64,000 nucleotides of DNA from Gonatopus flavifemur. Taxonomy: Eukaryota; Arthropoda; Insecta; Hymenoptera; Dryinidae. The position numbers were made by a program, and so were the translations under genes. The stretch is taken from assembly GCA_018340375.1 (NCBI GenBank), contig JAFFJZ010000012.1, forward strand, positions 7,130,001 through 7,194,000, given 5' to 3'. Every line of letters starts with the position of its first letter. Positions within the stretch are counted from its first letter, which is position 1. Below are positions 55,846 to 64,000 of the stretch, one piece after another. Under the pieces are notes generated by a model. It did not search any database, had not been told where the DNA came from, and worked only from the letters and a program-made list of their open reading frames with translations.

Positions 55846-55966
55846 CCTTGGTTAAAGCGTCATAGCGATTCATAGAAATTCAATATCAGTCATACATATT
55901 CATTTATGAAATTCCATAAATAATACTATCGAACTTATATGAATCGTTATGACGCTTTAACCAAGG
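55846..55966. mobile_element. Palindromic CCTTGGTTAAAG element
   Basis: CCTTGGTTAAAGCGTCATAG pairs with the inverse right end CCTTGGTTAAAGCGTCATAA. The next bases (GATTCATA) also pair. The flanks GG and AG differ by one base. It resembles 41225-41366 (TTAAAGTGTCATA). 121 bp. Confidence 0.75.
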
Positions 55967-56139
55967 AGGTTAATCAAGGAAGAAGTGATGCGAGGTGAAA
56001 TAACTTATTTTTTTTTCATTGATGCGTTTTTGTAAAAGAAGTGACAGAAAGTGACCAATTTTGGAAAAAGTGACGTTGAAAAAGGAGTGACAAAAAGTTG
56101 AAAAAGTGACATTTTACCATGCCTGACCGCAATAATACA

Positions 56140-56565
56140 AATAGAAGGTCAGGAAGGGAAAACACAAGCTAAAAGAGGGGTGAGACAAGGATGGTCACTA
56201 TTCACGATTGATTTTCAATTTATGTATAAAAGAAGCGATGGACAAAGTGAAGGAGCAATTGCAATTAAAATTACAGATTCAGGGAGAAAATGTGGGCATG
56301 TTGAGATTTGCAGATGACACAGCTATATTAGCTACGAGTAGTGCTGAGTTGGGAAATATTCTCAACTCTATGGAAATAATATTCCTACAAAACTATTATA
56401 TGAATGTAAATAAGGATAAAACAAAATTGATGATTCTTACAACAGCAAAAACCTCAAGAAGAACGAGAATCAAAATAGATGCCGAGACAATTCAACAAGT
56501 GAAAGAATTTAGATATTTAGGAAGCATAATTACAGAAAACTTTCAACATTTTAAAGGAGTAGTAC
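56140..56565 (+). pseudogene. Non-LTR retrotransposon reverse transcriptase fragment
   Basis: KRGVRQGWSL (about 56174-56203) is the RT block upstream of the active site. After a frameshift the frame from 56208 gives FNLCIKEAMDKV, then MLRFADDTAIL (the catalytic FADD), VNKDKTKLMIL and VKEFRYLGSIITE. This is the palm of a LINE-type RT (RTE- or craft-like, not resolved). It is cut off at 56566 by a CACTGAGAG element end. No endonuclease remains. Confidence 0.82.
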
Positions 56566-56620
56566 ACTGAGAGAAATAGCGACTATCACCAGGAAAATAT
56601 AGTGTTGAAGATTCTTAAGG
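56566..56620. mobile_element. Orphan end of a CACTGAGAG element
   Basis: CACTGAGAGAAATAGCGACT followed by ATCACCAGGAAAATATA resembles the left end at 11480. No matching right end was seen downstream. It truncates the RT fragment. Confidence 0.5.
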
Positions 56621-56759
56621 GGTCTTTCTGGTTAAGGGTTTCAAGAAACATTTTTTTCTCATGTAAAACATTGAGGTATCGTTTTGAAAATTTGTAGGTA
56701 TATTGACGAAACGTTAAATACTACAATAAAATTTTTTTCAAATTAAATTTTTTTTCTCG

Positions 56760-57115
56760 TTATACTAATTTACAAAAAAAATACTGAAAAATGACGGTGG
56801 GAGTGATTTGGGGTGACCGTATGATCTAAAAAAAAACGAAAAATGGCAAATCATTTCTTGTTGAAGTGCCTATCGCATGAACTAGGATTTTTTTTCCGTC
56901 AAAAAATAACGGAATGGCGGCCATTTTTCGAAAAAAATCCATTTTCGATTTGGAAAATCGCATGCAAATCGGACAATTTTCAATCAATCAAGAAGATCCT
57001 AGTTCATGCGATAGCCATTTCAACAAGGAATAATTTGCCATTTTTTTTGTTTTTTTCAGATCATCCGGTCGTCCCAAATCACTCCCACCGTCATTTTTTA
57101 GTGCTTTGTTGTTTA
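56760..57115. mobile_element. Foldback element, ~125-bp arms
   Basis: The left arm has AAATGACGGTGGGAGTGATT, AAAATGGCAAATCATT and GTGCCTATCGCATGAACTAG. The right arm is its inverse and ends AATCACTCCCACCGTCATTT. The centre is about 90 bp. The arms are highly similar. Confidence 0.82.
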
Positions 57116-57183
57116 AATTAGTGTAACTAATTGAAGCTGCTGCAGCACCATCGAAATTTTTGAATTACCAATTTCTCTTTCGA

Positions 57184-57540
57184 AAGTTTGATGTACCATA
57201 ATTATGTACAACAATTCATAACCGGTTGAACGATAGTCGCGAATATATTCAACATACAGTAATCAATAAACTGCACATCAAATTGCTTCAGACACAGAAA
57301 CTAATCTTTCTGGAAGTAGAAGATATTTTATTGTTCCGATGACTATTCAATCGCTATATCTATGCATTCTGATATCCACATAGACCCAGGAGGGGATATG
57401 TCAGATATTTGACTGTTGAAAAGGAGTGCAGAATACTCCCATAGTAATCGCGATGATACATAATTCATATTACAAATTAATGATTATAGATTCTTCTAGT
57501 TCAAGTTTAAAAGTTATGGATCAGAATAAAACGCGGTAAA
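57184..57540. repeat. Dispersed repeat, copy 2 (uninterrupted)
   Basis: Matches 1-499 in the same orientation without the 252-481 insertion. CTCCCATAGTAATCGCGATG here spans the site that is split in copy 1. Confidence 0.75.
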
Positions 57541-58080
57541 CATAAAAGAGCATTTGTCCATGAAACTACTCATATAAACGTGGCCGTTTTTATATTCTGC
57601 TTTTCATATAAAATTTATATATAAAACATATTCAATTTATATATAAGGGTTATTCTATCAAATGAAGCGATTTTTAAAAAGCAAACTCCGCCGATTCTGT
57701 TCAAACTTTGTGGACATGTTCTTTACATAAGGACAGGAATCTTAAAGAAACATTTGAACTCTATATATGCAAACATTTCGAAGTTATGATTAATTTCCAT
57801 CTTTGAAACTTTTTCTTTTTCAACTTCTTCGTTAAGTTTTTTGAAGGAGGAAAATTTTTGACAAGAATAGGAAGATACTGGTTTTTATGAGAAAAATTCT
57901 CAGGTTTTCAATGAAAATATTTATTTTTCATTACAAGCAACAGAAGCCTTTTCAAAATTATATTAAGGGGGTAAACTACTTTAAAGACTAAGAAACAAAA
58001 GGAAATTTCGAGAATTTTTTCAAAAAAACTAACTAACGTATCGAAATTTGGTGGAAAGTTATTATTTATATGATATTTAT
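57541..58080. other. No gene recognised
   Basis: AT-rich with runs of ATATAAAATTTATATATAA. Nothing coding. Confidence 0.4.
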
Positions 58081-58082
58081 AA

Positions 58083-58117
58083 GATTATATATATATATAT
58101 ATATATATATAATCATA
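58083..58117. repeat. (AT)n microsatellite
   Basis: About 15 AT dinucleotides flanked by inverse GATT/AATC. Confidence 0.95.
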
Positions 58118-58139
58118 TCGTATTTCTTCAGAGCTGTGA

Positions 58140-58240
58140 ACAACAAAATGGCTGTTCATCAGTGTTTTCCCCTGGACACCTTTGTGTCCATGGCCAGACA
58201 AATAACACCTGCAAATTTGAAGATACAACCATAAGCCAGG
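58140..58240. repeat. Dispersed repeat, also inverted at 62097-62235
   Basis: The order AACAAAATGGCTGTTC, GTGTTTTCCCCTGGACACCTT, CCTGCAAATTTGAAGATACA matches the inverse of 62097-62235, for example CTCCTGCAAATTTGAACATACA. Family unknown. Confidence 0.6.
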
Positions 58241-58454
58241 AAAATTTCTATTCAATATGACATTAGCTGCAGTAATACGTAGGATTTTCCTATAATAATG
58301 CACATAGTTCAAATTTTACCGATTTTCGATCGACTTTTCTCGTTTTTTCAAATTTTTTGAAAAAGCATGCCATTTCGGCAAGAATCAATTGAGAAAAAAT
58401 CTCCCATACTGCTGTAGCCAATATCATAATCAATCGAAATTTCCTGGGCCTAAG

Positions 58455-58600
58455 ATGATATAGTAAAACCTCGCCATAAGAAACTCCCCCAGTTTTTCGC
58501 TCACGAGTCTTCCCCCATTCCGACAACCGATTCCGAAATTGAATTTTTTCTGCGTCCAACCCCGCCATAAGAACATTGAGTTTTAGAGAGTTTTGGAAGT
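58455..58600. repeat. Possible pogo-like element end
   Basis: ATAGTAAAACCTCGCCATAAG followed by AAACTCCCCC, with a second CCCCGCCATAAGAAC at 58560, resembles pogo/Tigger terminal sequences. A similar ACTCCGCAATAAGAAAC occurs inversely near 62090-62110. No TSD. Confidence 0.4.
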
Positions 58601-58789
58601 CTTTTTGAAACAAAACCTTAGTGATATTTAATTATTATTTCATGTTCTTCATCCGGCATGAAATAAATATTAAATAAATATCCCTGACGGTTTTGAGATG
58701 ACCATAAAATAACCGAAAAATAACGGTTGCTTTGTGCGCTTTTGTAACCAAAAGATGACCAAAAAATTACCAAGTTGTAGGAGATTGAT

Positions 58790-59110
58790 TTCGGTAACGT
58801 TTTGGTCATTTTCACGAAAGTTACCGAAAATTGACCGTTTTTAAGAAAAATTTTATTGGTAAATTTTGGGTAATTTTTGATAGAACAACCAAAATTGAAC
58901 CATTTAGGCAGAAATTTTTTTTGGTAACGTTTTGGTAATTTTCACGAAAGTGACCGAAAATTGACCGTTTTCAAGAGGAATTTTATTGGTAAATTTTTGG
59001 TAATTTTTGATAGAACAACCAAAATTGAACCATTTAGGCAGAAATTTTTTTCGGTAACGTTTTGGTCGTTTTCACGAAAGTGACCGAAAATTGACCGTTT
59101 TCAAGAGAAA
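58790..59110 (+). repeat. Tandem repeat, 130-bp unit, ~2.5 copies
   Basis: The phrase AAATTGACCGTTTT recurs at 130-bp spacing (58831, 58961 and 59091, measured at TTGACCGTTT). Each unit also contains TTTGATAGAACAACCAAAAT. Confidence 0.85.
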
Positions 59111-59159
59111 CTGTTTTCAACCAAATCAAACCAAACCAAACCAAACCGAACCAAACCAA

Positions 59160-59865
59160 AATACCACCAAAATATAATCATAATATAACCGTTATTTTTT
59201 GGTAATTTTTCGGTCGTTCAGTCATGTTCTAACTTTGAAATATTTCAGATACCCCTGATTGATATGGGGAATATTTTTAGTTATTCGTTGGTAAAAAATC
59301 GGTTCTCCATGCGGAAACCCTAATGCAACCAAAACACAACCAAAATATAATCATAATATAACGGTTATTTTTTGGTCATTTTTCGGTCGTTCAGTCAGGT
59401 TCTAACTTTGAATTATTTCAGATATCCCTGATTGATGTGGGGAATATCTTTGGTTATTTGTTGGTAAAAAATCGGTTCTCCATGCGGAAACCCTAATGCA
59501 ACCAAAACACAACCAAAATATAATCATAATATAACGGTTAATTTTTGGTAACTTTTTGGTCGTTCAGTCAGGTTCTAACTTTGAATTATTTCAGATATCC
59601 CTGATTGATGTGGGGAATATCTTTGGTTATTTGTTGGTAAAAAATCGGTTCTCCATGCGGAAACCCTAATGCAACCAAAATACAACCAAAATATAATCAT
59701 AATATAACGGTTATTTTTTGGTAATTTTTCGATCGTTCAGTCAGGTTCTAACTTTGAATTATTTCAGATATCCCTGATTGATGTGGGGAATATTTTTGGT
59801 TATTTGTTGGTAAAAAATCGGTTCTCCATGCGGAAACCCTAATGCAACCAAAATACAACTAAAAT
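59160..59865 (+). repeat. Tandem repeat, 173-bp unit, ~4 copies
   Basis: CTCCATGCGGAAACCCTAAT recurs at about 59307, 59480, 59653 and 59826. Units are very similar, implying recent amplification. Each includes CGTTCAGTCAGGTTCTAACT. Confidence 0.92.
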
Positions 59866-60049
59866 ATAACGGTTTTTTTCCGGTAATGTTTTTGGTTCAA
59901 ACGCGCACAAAGCAACCGTTATTTTTCGGTAATGTTTTGGTAAAAAACCTTTGAATTACCATTTTTTCACCATAGTATTACTCAAACCAAACCGAACCTC
60001 AAAATTACCGAAAAATAACCAATTTTTGGGTTATTTCGAATTCGACAGG

Positions 60050-60450
60050 ATTATTCAAACAAAAGTTCAAGCTATCCTTAGAAATAATGAACATAGGATT
60101 TTTTTAAATTGAAATCCGTTTATTCAAAGATCTTCATATAGAACATCGAAAACCGCAGGAATTGGAAAAGATTTTGAATCTTGTTGAAAATTGTTTCCGA
60201 CTGTAATAGGATGGAACTGAAATTATTAAAGGTTGCATTCATCCGAAGGAATATATTCATTGGGAGTAACGCAGTTGACTTTTGGAAATAAATGAGAACT
60301 TTCAGACTCCTAGACCCCCTCTGTAATGAGCATATTCGAGATAAATTTTTCCTTTTACTTTCATTTTGTAAAAAAACATAAATAAATAAGCATAAGCGCA
60401 TGTAAATAAGCGTTGAAACAAATGACGGGCGATCACAGCTCGAACGGTTA
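60050..60450. other. No gene recognised
   Basis: Spacer leading into a GC-rich island. Minus-strand frames (60120-60626, 60302-60646) run through the island but show no known domain. Confidence 0.35.
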
Positions 60451-60456
60451 AAACAA

Positions 60457-60545
60457 AGTTTTCTCCCCTCCGGGCGGAAAATGGCAACTTTCGGCCCGCT
60501 GGCCAAAACGAAGTTGCCACTTTCCGGCTCCGTCGGGGAGAAAAA
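60457..60545. repeat. GC-rich imperfect hairpin
   Basis: TTTTCTCCCCTCCGG with AAAATGGCAACTTTC pairs with GAAGTTGCCACTTTCCGG and GTCGGGGAGAAAA. It sits immediately before a perfect palindrome in an otherwise AT-rich region. Confidence 0.75.
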
Positions 60546-60577
60546 TAGTATACACACCTCGGGCAGTACAAAAGGAA

Positions 60578-60644
60578 GGCTAAGATCACATGTAATTGTC
60601 GGCCGAGGCTTCGCCTCGGCCGACAATTACATGTGATCTTAGCC
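60578..60644. repeat. Perfect 32-bp-arm palindrome, 3-nt loop
   Basis: The left arm GGCTAAGATCACATGTAATT plus GTCGGCCGAGGC is followed by TTC and the exact inverse arm. It ends 8 bp before the TIR of the second mariner. The arms contain GGCCGAGGC. It would form a very stable hairpin. Confidence 0.95.
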
Positions 60645-60652
60645 ATTTCTTA

Positions 60653-61941
60653 TTAGGTGTATAACTTTGCTTCCGCCGTTTTTTCTTCCGAAATCCGAGG
60701 CTTTATTGTAAAAAACTGGTTATACATTTATGATTCAAAGTATTGTCCATCGCTGGCCACTACTTTCTCCCATCTTTTGGGCAGCATACGCATCCCGCGT
60801 TGAAAAAACTGGTCATCTTTTGAAGCGATTCACGAATCGATCCAATTTTTTACTTCTTCATGAGACCGGAAGTGCTGGTCAGCTAGGCCGTGTGCCATTG
60901 ATCGAAACAAGTGATAGTCCGAGGGAGCAATGTCTGGAGAATACGGCGGGTGGGGTAGGACTTCTCACTTCAAAGTTTCCAAGTATGTCTTGACCACTTT
61001 CGCAACATGGGGTCGAGCATTGTCATGCTGTAAAATCACTTTATCATGTCTCTCGTTGTATTGCGGCTGTTTGTCTTTCAATGCTCAGCTCCAACGCATC
61101 AATTGCGTTCGATAACGATCGCCTGTGATTGTTCCAGTCGGTTTTAACAACTCATAATACACTACGCCGAGCTGGTCCCACCAAATACCGAGCATAACCT
61201 TGGAACCGTGAATATTCGGTTTGGCCGTCGACGTGGAAGCATGGCCGGGATATCCCCAAGATTTTCTGCGCTTGGGATTATCGTAATGAACCCATTTTTC
61301 GTCCCCAGTCACAATGCGATGCAGAAATCCCTTCCGTCTTTGCCTTGCAAGCAGCTGTTCACAAACACACAAACGCCGTTCAACATCTCTCGGCTTCAAC
61401 TCGTACGGCACCCAATTTCCTTGTTTCTGAATCGTTCCCATGACTTTCAGGCGTTTTGAAATGCCTGGTTGCGTCACTCCCAATGATCCCGCCAATTCTT
61501 GTTGCGTTTGACACGAGTCTTAATCAAGTAATGCCTCCAATTCTGCATCTTCGAAAACCTTCTCTCTTCCATCGCCATGCTGGTCTTCGACGTTAAAATC
61601 ACCGCTCTTGAAGCGTTGAAACCACTCTTGGCACGTTCTTTCACTAATAGCGGCCTCGCCATAAGTATTTGAGAGCATTCGATGAGCCTTAGCCGCAGAT
61701 TTCTTCATATTAAAGCAGAAAATTAAGACCTCCCGCAAATGACGAGAATTTGGCTCGTAAGCTGACATGTTTAATCGAGAATAACTTTATGATGCAGACA
61801 CAAATTAACTAATATTTCGATGGCGTTATGTTTACAAATACCTAAGCTTATTGTATGACACCTATGATCTATTTATTTCAACTACCACTTACCGCTACAG
61901 CCATCTATTGCAAAACGGCGGAAGCAAAGTTAAACACCTAA
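60653..61941 (-). mobile_element. mariner element 2 (DD34D), intact ends
   Basis: TTAGGTGTATAACTTTGCTTCC at the left and the inverse right end TTAGGTGTTTAACTTTGCTT, both continuing into CCGCCGTTTT. TA duplications at 60651-60652 and 61942-61943. 1289 bp. It is a different mariner lineage from 9418-10703; the TIRs differ. Confidence 0.95.
60728..61768 (-). pseudogene. mariner transposase 2, two in-frame stops
   Basis: About 347 codons on the minus strand from the ATG at 61768. HTH region EVLIFCFNMKKSAAKAHRML and CQEWFQRFKSGDFNVED, linker WVPYEL, catalytic HRIVTGDEKWVHYDNP (first D), HDNARPHVAK (second D) and SPDIAPSDYHLFRSM (third D, 34 residues later). Stops fall after EALLD near 61520 and after LMRWS near 61085-61090. 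One more change (LK then stop-like TGA or cysteine before EVLPHP) may exist near 60830. Otherwise nearly full length, so a young copy. Confidence 0.94.
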
Positions 61942-62096
61942 TATTTTACTGCTTCAGGTGTGTAATATACTATTCCTCATCGTCGAAAATGCGAGAGAAA
62001 GATAGAAAGAGCGGGGAGTGTTGGCAATGTAGAAGTAGTGAGGGAACCCAGATTCGCGGAAAAACTCTTCCCCCTGTGGGCTTTTAGTTTCTTATT

Positions 62097-62235
62097 GCGG
62101 AGTCTCACTGTATGTTCAAATTTGCAGGAGCTATTTGACCTGCTACCATGTCTAAAAAAGATGTCAAGGGAAAAAACTGAGGGGCCACCGTTTCGTTGTT
62201 TACATAAAGCGACGTTCCATTGGTACTCTAGCACT
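62097..62235. repeat. Inverted copy of the 58140-58240 repeat
   Basis: See 58140-58240. The minus strand here shares CTCCTGCAAATTTGAACATA and AGTTTTTTCCCTTGACATCT in the same order. Confidence 0.6.
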
Positions 62236-63000
62236 ACAAGAACATTTGGAATATCCCACGGATATACATTCTTTCGTATCTACATGACATCTCCAATATC
62301 TTCGTCCTACGTGTATATAAAAGGGATGATAACACCAATAATAAGTTACAACAACGCTAATTACATGGAATCATGGGGATATACTGATTTTCCTGGCTTC
62401 CAACTTTCATTTTTACCGTACAGTTCACAGAAAATTGTCACCTTCATTATTGTTTCCAAGTACTCTTAATTACTCGCAAATTGTGAACAATTATCATTCG
62501 AACGAGTTTCTGATCAAGTTTGCGATGAAGTCAAGTAGCTGACGTAATGAAAGAACAATAACTATCTCTTCGGTGTGTAGAGTTATAAAATATATTAAGT
62601 GAAAATACAAGATCATCGATTTTTCATAAGAAAATATTAAACATTGGAGTACAGAATATAACACTTTGTATTCCATTCAAGCATTTCATGATGCATTTAT
62701 TCTTGGTAATTTAAGTATGAATTCCAAACTCTATCCTATTCCTCAATCATTCAAAATATTCTTATTTCCAGTACCAAAGATTTCAAGTGAGATAGCGAAA
62801 TATAACATCAAAGTTTCATACGTGTTGACCCAAAAATGAAACACATAATAATTAACTTGGTATGAGTGAATAAAAATAGTAAGTTACATAAAAGTTGAGA
62901 GGATTCAAGTTCAAGACACTGTACGAGAGAGAAAGCTGAATCACTGAAAGAAGAATTAAGTAAACATCATAATAATATGAAAGTCTAATCGGGAACGTGC
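62236..63000. other. No gene recognised
   Basis: AT-rich, without element ends. May be the 5' flank of the candidate gene that follows. Confidence 0.4.
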
Positions 63001-63042
63001 CTGGTTGATTTCGTTGTCATTGCGGCAGACGTTGCCATCGTT

Positions 63043-63060
63043 TCAGTCGGGGTCGTCAGT
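63043..63060 (+). promoter_or_regulatory. Possible initiator (TCAGT) cluster
   Basis: Two TCAGT strings (63043-63047 and 63056-63060) lie in a locally GC-richer stretch about 105 bp upstream of the candidate ATG at 63162. TCAGT is the common arthropod initiator core. No TATA box is evident. Suggestive only. Confidence 0.3.
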
Positions 63061-63161
63061 GTCTTCGTCTTCGCCTTCGTCTCATCGTGACTCCTGTGCA
63101 TACAAACAATACGAATAAATTAAGAATAACATTTAATGTGCTACGATTCAGTGCTGGTGAA

Positions 63162-63401
63162 ATGAACCGAACGACAATAAATCCAATGATACTTATTATC
63201 ATATTTCTATTGTGTTCCTGTAGTCTTCAGCATCCAACATTTTTCACGAATACATACAAAGGATTGAGCGAGCTTTCTTCGAGAGGTAATGTGGTTGTTG
63301 GTGGTGAAATTCGGGCTGTCTATTATCACGAACAAACCGTAGCCGTTGTCGACCTTGGCTCCAAAAACGAACTCCTGAATTGTGACGTCATTGAAGTTTA
63401 G
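63162..63401 (+). CDS. Candidate secreted-protein first exon, unknown
   Basis: The ATG at 63162 begins MNRTTINPMILIIIFLLCSC, a textbook signal peptide (polar start, ILIIIFLL core, small residues after), then QHPTFFTNTYKGLSELSSR. The frame can run on to a stop at 63399-63401 (79 codons). Alternatively the exon may end at the good donor GAGAG/GTAAT at 63286, with later exons beyond the window. The product is not recognised. It is the best host-gene candidate because composition, signal peptide and upstream TCAGT agree. Confidence 0.4.
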   Translation: MNRTTINPMILIIIFLLCSCSLQHPTFFTNTYKGLSELSSRGNVVVGGEIRAVYYHEQTVAVVDLGSKNELLNCDVIEV

Positions 63402-64000
63402 TTAGTATACAACAAATCTATCAATTTATTTGAAAATTCATCACATCTTTTTCAAAAACCTCAATTTGTTATCCAACTTCTTTTGAGTGTGATAGTGTTA
63501 CACTCATCGAATGAGGGGGTTATCCTGTATGGTGGCTGCTTTTTTTGCTTTTATCCGACATGTTTTTGTTAACTGAATGAACAAATAACTTTTCACCGAA
63601 TATTTATCATATATTCAAGTATGAATCAGAATTTTTTTTAGTTCGATGTGGCTTCAAAATTAGACGTTGAAACCAATTTTTTTTTCGATGGACAAGATTT
63701 CGAGCATCCTGCTCCTCTGGAATGGAAAATCGAATTGCATTTTAATCAGGGAAGTGAAAACTAGTCTGAACCACAATCATTCTAAAATATCAAAAATTAA
63801 AATTTTTACAGATTGTTAGAATTTTTTTCAGCGTTTGAGCGGGAAAACGGTTCAATGAATCTCTATAATCCTTGTTGAGCTCGTGGATCCATAAGTACTT
63901 CATAGCTATTAAGATTTGGAAGAAATTCGTCAAATAGTTTGTTGAGAAATCTTGTCCACTGGTTTAAAAAAAATTAATTTTCAGCAAAACGCGTTCAAAA
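63402..64000. other. No gene recognised
   Basis: AT-rich with T-runs. It may be an intron or 3' flank of the candidate gene. Confidence 0.4.

Larger units (their letters stand above)
58682..60049. mobile_element. CCCTGACGG-end element built of tandem subrepeats, TSD AT
   Basis: The left end CCCTGACGGTTTTGAGATGA pairs loosely with the inverse right end CCTGTCGAATTCGAAATAAC. AT flanks at 58680-58681 and 60050-60051 if one terminal G was lost. The whole interior is ATTTTTCGGTAATTTT / AAATTACCGAAAAA motifs, with two tandem arrays. Non-coding. 1368 bp. Confidence 0.75.

Noticed and set aside
60120..60646. Minus-strand frames of 168 and 114 codons through the GC island
   Set aside because: They cross two hairpins and carry no domain. 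Openness is explained by high GC and few stop codons.
61208..61459. Plus-strand 83-codon frame
   Set aside because: It is antisense to the catalytic region of the second mariner transposase.

Overview
This is AT-rich nuclear DNA from an arthropod, most likely an insect. A hymenopteran would fit, but nothing in the window fixes the order. I see no complete host gene, no rRNA, no functional tRNA, no CRISPR array and no bacterial-style operon. Almost everything recognisable is a dead transposon, and most elements are nested in one another. Boundaries were read by eye from terminal inverted repeats (TIRs) and target-site duplications (TSDs).

Layout. 1-2.8 kb: a dispersed repeat (second copy at 57.2 kb), then an inverted-unit repeat. 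2.8-6.4 kb: a broken EnSpm/CACTA-type element with ~185-bp TIRs, a head-to-head duplicated transposase fragment and a 1.35-kb non-autonomous insertion. 6.4-9.4 kb: small inverted-repeat elements and two possible minus-strand exons. 9.4-10.7 kb: a mariner with intact ends and three stops. 10.9-19.6 kb: a second EnSpm/CACTA transposase gene followed across three exons whose splice phases agree; its 5.2-kb second intron is packed with unrelated elements. 20-35.5 kb: miniature elements, a 1.2-kb degenerate array and one GC-elevated stretch. 36-41 kb: a foldback element holding a Tigger transposon that itself holds two insertions. 41-42.7 kb: a pogo-like DDE transposase remnant with zinc-binding ends. 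43-45.7 kb: a Copia LTR and gag split by a piggyBac-type element, split by a CACTA-like element, split by a 107-bp element. 46.8-52.1 kb: a hAT (TTF/DUF4371) transposase split by three insertions. 52.5-57.5 kb: more inverted-repeat elements and a non-LTR reverse transcriptase fragment. 58.7-60 kb: an element built of tandem subrepeats. 60.65-61.94 kb: a second mariner. The last kilobase holds the only plausible start of a host gene.

How it fits together. The main theme is a group of about 25 non-autonomous elements, 100 bp to 2.1 kb long. Their ends begin CCC or CAC (a few termini are mutated) and each is flanked by a 2-bp duplication of variable sequence (TA, AG, CA, TG, CG, TT, AA, AT, TC). 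Several insertions are confirmed because removing the element plus one dinucleotide restores a reading frame or matches an empty paralogous copy. Two EnSpm/CACTA-type transposase relics lie in the same window, and one has ends of the same style; they are the natural candidate for the mobilising source. Many of these elements are little more than ends plus many copies of a family-specific short motif, as expected of CACTA subterminal binding sites.
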